A stretch of 19,095 nucleotides of DNA from DATEPR01 sp036503065. Its GTDB lineage: Bacteria > Actinomycetota > Actinomycetes > Mycobacteriales > Pseudonocardiaceae. The position numbers and the translations under genes are program-made. Shown here piece by piece: positions 15,025 to 19,095 of this stretch. The notes under the pieces are model-generated. The model ran no database searches, was not told the DNA's origin, and worked only from the letters and a program-made list of their open reading frames with translations. The first letter of the stretch is position 1, and each line of letters opens with the position of its first letter. Location: the NCBI GenBank assembly GCA_036503065.1, contig DASXXM010000265.1, positions 1 through 19,095 on the forward strand, read 5' to 3'.

Positions 15025-15588
15025 GTGACGGGCGAGAACGACCAGACCGAGCCAACCCGGTGGAAGATCCACGACGAGTGGCTGGTTGACGACAGCCGCC
15101 GCCTGGACCTGCGGATCGCGCACGTCGAACTGCCCGACGGCGTTCACTTCGAGCAGTACGTGCTACGGATGCCGAAGGCCGCTATGACGGTGGTCCTGGA
15201 TGACGCGGGCGAGCGAGTGCTGTTGATCTGGCGGCACCGATTCGTGCCCGACCGTTGGACCTGGGAGCTGCCGGGCGGTTACGTCGATTCCAACGAGGAT
15301 CCAGCGATCACGGCGGCTCGAGAAGTCGAGGAGGAGACCGGCTGGCGGCCGCGTTCCATCCGGCCGTTGGCTGCGTTCCAGCCGATCACCGGCACGGCCG
15401 ACTTCGAGAACCTGATCTACCTGGCCGAAGGCGCTGAGGACACCGGCAAGGCCGCCGATATCAACGAGGCCGCCCGCGTGGAGTGGATCGCGCTGGACAC
15501 GATCCGGGAGCGCTTGGCCAACGGCGAGATCATCGGCGCCGCAGCACAGATCGGCCTACTGCACATCTTGACCTTCCTCAAGCCCTAA
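15025..15588 (+). CDS. NUDIX hydrolase
   Basis: A 187-residue protein with a perfect Nudix box (GX5EX7REUXEEXGU) at residues 85-107, from GYVDSNEDP through AREVEEETGW. NUDIX enzymes cleave nucleoside diphosphates linked to another group, using Mg2+ bound by the REXXEE glutamates. The N-terminal region (HFEQYVLRMPKAAMTVVLDD) and the FQPITGTADFENLIYLAE stretch resemble ADP-ribose pyrophosphatase-like members, but substrate cannot be fixed. GTG at 15025 is preferred over GTG at 15004 because of the TACAGT -10 spacing. The stop overlaps, tail to tail, the stop of the XRE regulator gene (15585-15588), so there is no space for an intervening terminator. Confidence 0.92.
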   Translation: MTGENDQTEPTRWKIHDEWLVDDSRRLDLRIAHVELPDGVHFEQYVLRMPKAAMTVVLDDAGERVLLIWRHRFVPDRWTWELPGGYVDSNEDPAITAAREVEEETGWRPRSIRPLAAFQPITGTADFENLIYLAEGAEDTGKAADINEAARVEWIALDTIRERLANGEIIGAAAQIGLLHILTFLKP

Positions 15589-17012
15589 CCCCGCTTGACC
15601 GGTATGCCAACGGCCGCCATCTGGTCATACAAGGTCCGCACTCGACCGTCGGCGCGGTAGGGCGCCAGCCGTCGGGCCACGTCCACCAAATATGCCGTGA
15701 CTCGAACGGACTGCACACCGCTCGCCAACGCAACCGCACGCGAGCCTGTCTCACACGCTTCCTCGATCCGCCGTTGGTCGGCCAGCACGGATGACAACAA
15801 CGCCAAGTTGAACAGCCGGCCACGGTCGTAGCCCTCGCTCATCTCCAGCGATCGACGGGCGTACCGCTCGGCTTCGACCGGCCGGTCGAGATCCCGAAAG
15901 CAGTGGGCGAACTTCGCCGCCAAATACGCCCTGTCGAAATAGCCAAGCCATTCGGGCCGGTCGCGGTTCTCACCTGCCGAAAAGGCTCGTTCCGCCTCGC
16001 CGAGCGCCGCCACACAACCACGCGTATCCCTCAGCAGCGCCAACCCGTGAGCCTCCATGACCGCCGATTCGGCCACCAGCGCCGGGACACAGGTCCGCAT
16101 CGCGTTGTTCTTCGCCGCCCGCGCCAGATCGGTGGCCACCAACGGTTCCCGGTAGAACGCAGCATGGTGACTCATCCCGGCAAGCATCTCGGCCGTCAGA
16201 GCGTCGTCGCCAACCTCCTGGCACAACCGCAGCGACTGCCGCAGGTGCCGCCGCCCTGCGTCGGAGTCCCCCATGTCATAGGCCATCCAGCCGGCCAGTT
16301 GCCCTAGCTCAGCCACCGCGCCGGCCAGTTCTCGTCTTACCTCGTGGCGGTATCGACCCTCACGGAGCAACGGGACGACGTTGGTCGAGAGGTAGCCGGC
16401 CACCATCGAGCGAGCATGTCCACCACCGTACCGGTTGTCGAGTTTGCGGAACGCCACCGTGATCTCACGGACCGACGTCACGTCGCCGTGCTCGACCCGG
16501 GTGCTCTGACCCCGGACTGCCGAGGTGCCGAACCAACCGAACGAGCTGGCGACCAGCGCTGTCTGTCTGGCCGACACCACGCGCTCCGGCAGCCTGAACC
16601 ACAGCAGACGCTCGGGGATGCTCAGCTCCCGGGCCCACTCGACCAGCTTGTTCAAGTCGTGCGCCGGTTCGGCGTCCCGCTCCAGCCGACTGACCTGCCC
16701 TTGCGTCAGGTCCAGCCACCGGCCAACCCGCGCCTGCGTGAGAACAGGCCGGTGCTCATGGCGGTAGGCGTACAGCACCTGGCCAAAATGCCTGCTACGC
16801 AACGCTTCCCGCAACGCGGACTGATCCCAGAACTCTGCCGGCTTCTCTTCGGGGCCGAGGTTCTCAGAAGCGCTACGCGCGCAGGGACCGCACCGGTTGG
16901 CCCTGTTGTCTCTGGCCAATCGGTTACCGCAGTTGGCACACCGTCGAACGTCCGCCGCTATCCCCTCCATGTTGCCGGCCCGACACGCAGTGTATCCGGT
17001 TGAACACCGCAT
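15585..17012 (-). CDS. Zinc-ribbon/HTH (XRE) regulator with C-terminal TPR-like domain
   Basis: A 475-residue regulator if it starts at ATG 17012. A zinc ribbon CANCGN...CGPC (C25, C28, C41, C44; CxxC-x12-CxxC) is followed by an XRE helix-turn-helix (about 75-113, including LTQARVGRWLDLTQGQVSRLERD). The rest, about 180-465, is a run of helical pairs rich in Ala, Leu and Glu (AERYARRSLEMSEGYDRG; RIEEACETGSRAVALA), typical of TPR-like sensor domains. Such XRE-TPR regulators bind peptides or partner proteins in other bacteria; the ligand here is unknown. CATAGT lies 8 nt before 17012; an alternative ATG at 16970 keeps the ribbon and HTH but lacks both a Shine-Dalgarno and a well-placed -10. It is divergent from the three-gene operon starting at 17114. 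Confidence 0.88.
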   Translation of the reverse strand: MRCSTGYTACRAGNMEGIAADVRRCANCGNRLARDNRANRCGPCARSASENLGPEEKPAEFWDQSALREALRSRHFGQVLYAYRHEHRPVLTQARVGRWLDLTQGQVSRLERDAEPAHDLNKLVEWARELSIPERLLWFRLPERVVSARQTALVASSFGWFGTSAVRGQSTRVEHGDVTSVREITVAFRKLDNRYGGGHARSMVAGYLSTNVVPLLREGRYRHEVRRELAGAVAELGQLAGWMAYDMGDSDAGRRHLRQSLRLCQEVGDDALTAEMLAGMSHHAAFYREPLVATDLARAAKNNAMRTCVPALVAESAVMEAHGLALLRDTRGCVAALGEAERAFSAGENRDRPEWLGYFDRAYLAAKFAHCFRDLDRPVEAERYARRSLEMSEGYDRGRLFNLALLSSVLADQRRIEEACETGSRAVALASGVQSVRVTAYLVDVARRLAPYRADGRVRTLYDQMAAVGIPVKRG

Positions 17013-17020
17013 GACCTGCG

Positions 17021-17026
17021 ACTATG
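17021..17026 (-). promoter_or_regulatory. Candidate -10 box (CATAGT) for the XRE-TPR gene
   Basis: CATAGT on the minus strand is followed by 8 nt and ATG at 17012. It matches four of six consensus positions. A TTGAAA element upstream (17045-17040) is only 13 nt away, too close for a standard -35. Confidence 0.35.
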
Positions 17027-17072
17027 CGCGGATTGGATATTTCAACCACCACCGTCGTTTGTTCGCCGCTCT

Positions 17073-17102
17073 CATCGGCCGATCGTTCATCTACAGCCGA
17101 TG
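17073..17102. promoter_or_regulatory. Inverted repeat before the three-gene operon
   Basis: CATCGG (17073-17078) and CCGATG (17097-17102) are inverted about a centre near 17087, and the 10-bp palindrome ATCGGCCGAT (17074-17083) lies inside the left half. The sequence sits between two divergent starts and is a possible operator for the XRE regulator. Confidence 0.3.
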
Positions 17103-17113
17103 AAGGAGACCAC

Positions 17114-17362
17114 GTGACAACGGTAGGAACTCCTCGACACAAGTGCGAGGTGGCGATTATCCGCCAGCACACGCCGGTCGAGACCTGGATTGACAGCGAC
17201 GCCGAACTGCTGTGTATGCAGATCATCGGCGATCACTCGGTAGTGGTGCTGGGCCTGACGTCGACCGGCGCGGACATGCTCGCGCGACAGATCCTGGCAG
17301 GCAGGGACGACCTGAACGCAGCCCGCCAATCGCCCGAGACCGCTGGGGCAGGTGGACAGTGA
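17114..17362 (+). CDS. Small protein of unknown function, operon gene 1
   Basis: An 82-residue protein that I do not recognise. It is soluble: a beta-rich middle (CEVAIIRQHTPVETWIDSDAELLCMQIIGDHSVVVLGLTS given in parts: strands around 11-17, 32-40 and 44-49), then one helix (GADMLARQILAGRDDL) and a flexible Gly/Ala end. GTG at 17114 is preferred because AAGGAG lies about 5 nt upstream; the longer frame from 17024 has no such site. It ends in a GTGA overlap with the next gene, so it is translationally coupled to it. It lacks the DUF397 pattern seen in many small partners of actinobacterial XRE regulators. Divergent from the XRE-TPR gene. Confidence 0.78.
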   Translation: MTTVGTPRHKCEVAIIRQHTPVETWIDSDAELLCMQIIGDHSVVVLGLTSTGADMLARQILAGRDDLNAARQSPETAGAGGQ

Positions 17363-18012
17363 CTGTCTCAGTTCCAGCGGTTCGGCCGGTGCACACTGTG
17401 GGTAATGGCGGCGTCGTCCCGTACGTCGCCGAGTGGAGCATCGAGAGGCCCCTGCCTACCGAGCTCGTGCAACATGGGGCGATCGGTATCGGCTACGCCG
17501 ACGAGATGTCCACCGACCGGGATCGGGACGGCGTGCTCTGGACGCGCATGATGTCGCAGCCCGGCCGAGGCAAGCCACTCTATTGGAAACTTCATCCGTT
17601 GCGGCAGCGTCGCGCCATGCGGCGGCTGCTATGTCAGGTCTGCGCCGGACCGACCGAGTACACCGGTCAGGGACACCTGTGGTTGTTGGTGGACCAGCCA
17701 AAGAAATGGCCCGACTGGCCTGAGGATGTGGTCAACCCGTTCCCACCGGTCTGTCTGCGATGTGCTCGGCAGAGTGTGCGCCTGTGCCCACCACTGCGGA
17801 GAGGCTTTGTCGCGGTACGAGCGCATTCAACCCCACACGGCGTCATCGGTATCCTTTTCCGAGAAGGAATTTCAGTCCCTGTCGTCTCCGAGAACGACGA
17901 CGGTGCCGCGATCGCCTACACAGATCCTGCGATCCGGTGGACGCAGGCCATACAACTAACTCGCACTTTGCACGGCAGCGTTATCGTTGATCTTGATCGT
18001 CTCGTTCTATGA
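17359..18012 (+). CDS. Zinc-binding protein of unknown function, operon gene 2
   Basis: A 217-residue protein with CxxC knuckles LLCQVCAGP (C92, C95) and VCLRCARQSV (C132, C135), plus a nearby C143 in RLCPPLRRG, consistent with a structural zinc site. Between them lies a Trp-rich stretch (LWLLVDQPKKWPDWPEDV). The N-terminal half is charged (WSIERPLP, DRDRDGVLW) and the end is a beta/helix segment without cysteines. I know no named function; similar proteins occur in actinomycetes near small regulators. GTG at 17359 overlaps the previous stop as GTGA; the longer frame from 17212 lies inside gene 1. It ends in an ATGA overlap with gene 3. A role with the divergent regulator is inferred from position only. 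Confidence 0.8.
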   Translation: MTVSVPAVRPVHTVGNGGVVPYVAEWSIERPLPTELVQHGAIGIGYADEMSTDRDRDGVLWTRMMSQPGRGKPLYWKLHPLRQRRAMRRLLCQVCAGPTEYTGQGHLWLLVDQPKKWPDWPEDVVNPFPPVCLRCARQSVRLCPPLRRGFVAVRAHSTPHGVIGILFREGISVPVVSENDDGAAIAYTDPAIRWTQAIQLTRTLHGSVIVDLDRLVL

Positions 18013-18251
18013 TGGAGCAGCGGCCGGCGCAACCAGAAGTGCCGAGGTTCCTCGCGCGCTTTCTGGCCTTGCGGGACGAGGTCATGCGGGCGGAATCGGG
18101 GCCGGTGGCAGCCCAGAGATTCGATGAGTTCGCGGTTCAGTTGGACGGACTCGCGCGATTGCTTGCCGAGACAGCAGATCTGTCCCGGCAGGCAGCGGGC
18201 AAGTTGCGCGCCGAGAACATCTCAGAATCGATCTGCCGCGAGGAATCCTGA
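18009..18251 (+). CDS. Small helical protein of unknown function, operon gene 3
   Basis: An 80-residue protein predicted to be nearly all helix, with heptad-like Leu/Ala spacing (FLARFLALRDEVMRAES; FAVQLDGLARLLAETADLS), so coiled-coil dimerisation is plausible. No homologue is recognised and there is no signal peptide. Tandem ATGs at 18009 and 18012 overlap the upstream stop (ATGA or TGATG), making translation dependent on gene 2. The gene ends the operon; 62 bp later the convergent methyltransferase gene ends. Confidence 0.72.
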   Translation: MMEQRPAQPEVPRFLARFLALRDEVMRAESGPVAAQRFDEFAVQLDGLARLLAETADLSRQAAGKLRAENISESICREES

Positions 18252-18302
18252 TCAGCACGGAGTCGCGTAACGAATACCAAAACGGGCGTCGATAAACCGG
18301 AC

Positions 18303-18322
18303 CTGAACAGTTCCTAGTTCAG
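18303..18322. terminator. Short inverted repeat between convergent genes
   Basis: CTGAAC (18303-18308) and GTTCAG (18317-18322) form a 6-bp stem with an 8-nt loop across the methyltransferase stop codon. There is no T tract. A weak bidirectional terminator is possible. Confidence 0.25.
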
Positions 18323-19051
18323 CCGGGCGCGCACGACGAGACCGGGGCCGGTGGTCGGGAAAGCACGCTGTGCCAAGCGGAACGGCGCGGTGGCCCAACG
18401 GGTGGCCGCGCCACGCAGGCTGCCCGACGGTTGCAGCAGCCGGCCAGAGCCCGCGGTTCGCTCGGCCGCCGACGTGTTGGCCACGGCGGCAAGGCGGCGC
18501 TTGCCGATCCGGTTGCGGCCGGCCTCCAGGACGTAGCCGAGCGGCATGCCGTAGAGCCGTAGCTCGACATCGCCGAAGCCGGTGCTGTTCAGCAATGCGG
18601 TCATGGCGGGTGGGTCGTAGCGGCGGTAGTGGCCGACCAGTTCGTCGGCCGGGCCGAAGCGGTGTTGGTGTGCCGGCACGGACAGCAGTAGCCAACCGCC
18701 GGGGCGCAGCCGGGTGGCCCAGTCGCGCAGCGCGGCCGTGTCGTCCTCGATGTGTTCCAGTACCTCGAAGGCGCAGACCAGGTCGAAGCGTTCGTCGCCC
18801 AGCTCGCCGACCGGGATGTTGCGTACCTCGCCCCGGTTGATCAGCGCCATTCGCTGTTGTGCCACGCGGTAGGACGACTCGTCCGGTTCGACGCCGACGT
18901 ACTCGTACCGCTGGGCCAGTCGCGCGCCGAGGGCACCCTGGCCGCAGCCGACCTCCAGCACGTCCGTGACATCCGGTGGCAGCAGTTGCTCGACGACGTC
19001 GTAGCGCAGCCAGGCGTTCGGGGTCAGCGGAGCGACCGCGTCAAGATCCAT
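18314..19051 (-). CDS. Class I SAM-dependent methyltransferase
   Basis: A 245-residue enzyme with a Rossmann-type methyltransferase fold. Motif I is VLEVGCGQGALG (31-42), the acidic end of strand 2 is VGVEPD (52-57), and motif IV/post-I is FDLVCAFEVLEHIED (89-103), as in the Methyltransf_11/12/23 type. LRPGGWLLLSVPAHQHRFGPADELVGH is common in methyltransferases acting on lipid or saccharide intermediates, but the substrate is not determined. ATG at 19051 has GAAGGTG about 8 nt upstream. The start overlaps the preceding stop as TGATG, implying an operon with the upstream gene. The C-terminal ~60 residues are basic and Ala/Arg-rich. Confidence 0.92.
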   Translation of the reverse strand: MDLDAVAPLTPNAWLRYDVVEQLLPPDVTDVLEVGCGQGALGARLAQRYEYVGVEPDESSYRVAQQRMALINRGEVRNIPVGELGDERFDLVCAFEVLEHIEDDTAALRDWATRLRPGGWLLLSVPAHQHRFGPADELVGHYRRYDPPAMTALLNSTGFGDVELRLYGMPLGYVLEAGRNRIGKRRLAAVANTSAAERTAGSGRLLQPSGSLRGAATRWATAPFRLAQRAFPTTGPGLVVRARLN

Positions 19052-19095
19052 CAGGTGTTCACCTTCGTGACGATGAGGGCCAGCAACGGGCCGAC
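19051..19095 (-). CDS. C-terminal end of an upstream gene (partial)
   Basis: The minus strand from the window edge reads VGPLLALIVTKVNT and then TGA (19053-19051), overlapping the methyltransferase ATG as TGATG. The hydrophobic run suggests the last helix of a membrane protein. Only 14 codons are visible, so identity cannot be given; the overlap is the main reason to call it coding. Confidence 0.5.
   Translation of the reverse strand, partial: VGPLLALIVTKVNT

Noticed and set aside
17114..17362. Operon gene 1 as a DUF397 (BldB-type partner) protein
   Set aside because: It lacks the WxKSSYS-type motif and the short beta-rich DUF397 pattern; only its position near an XRE regulator suggested it.

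Overview
This is a high-GC window from a chromosomal region of an actinomycete. GTG starts are common, there is a PF03640-type lipoprotein, an MfpA-like pentapeptide protein and a zinc-ribbon XRE/TPR regulator. A filamentous actinomycete such as a member of the Pseudonocardiales would fit, but genus-level placement is only a guess. I see no IS element, CRISPR array, tRNA or rRNA. The longest gene-free stretch is 221 bp (9291-9511), so the window is densely coded.

Layout. (1) 1-2730, minus strand: a small Pro/Gln-rich membrane protein, a MoxR-type AAA+ ATPase and a VWA (CoxE-type) protein whose end lies outside the window. The ATPase and VWA genes overlap by ATGA and form the usual chaperone pair. 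(2) 2767-7511: an MFS exporter and a TetR repressor on the minus strand, divergent from a cytoplasmic GH2 beta-galactosidase (lacZ) on the plus strand. Two related 25-bp inverted repeats, one before the MFS gene and one in the tetR-lacZ gap, look like the TetR operators. (3) 7659-9290: a secreted or anchored protein of the N,N-dimethylformamidase beta-subunit-like family. (4) 9291-9511: a convergent intergenic region with a hairpin, a 15-bp direct repeat and two DnaA-box-like 9-mers. (5) 9512-11758, minus strand: MfpA-like pentapeptide protein, cytoplasmic asparaginase and a secreted-repeat lipoprotein. (6) 11905-14964, plus strand: a GT-C type polytopic membrane glycosyltransferase followed by a membrane-anchored GT2 enzyme, plausibly the acceptor and donor halves of one lipid-linked sugar pathway. 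(7) 15025-18251: a NUDIX hydrolase, overlapping tail to tail with a zinc-ribbon/HTH/TPR regulator, which is divergent from a tightly overlapped operon of three small unrecognised genes. (8) 18314-19095, minus strand: a class I SAM methyltransferase overlapping the last codons of a truncated upstream gene.

A feature across the window is leaderless-type gene starts. Seven genes have a TAnnnT-like (one CATAGT) hexamer 7-8 nt before a start codon with no Shine-Dalgarno sequence. The other genes with a resolvable start mostly carry a clear AG-rich Shine-Dalgarno sequence. This pattern was used to choose several starts. The least explained cassette is region 7: the XRE regulator with its three-gene operon.
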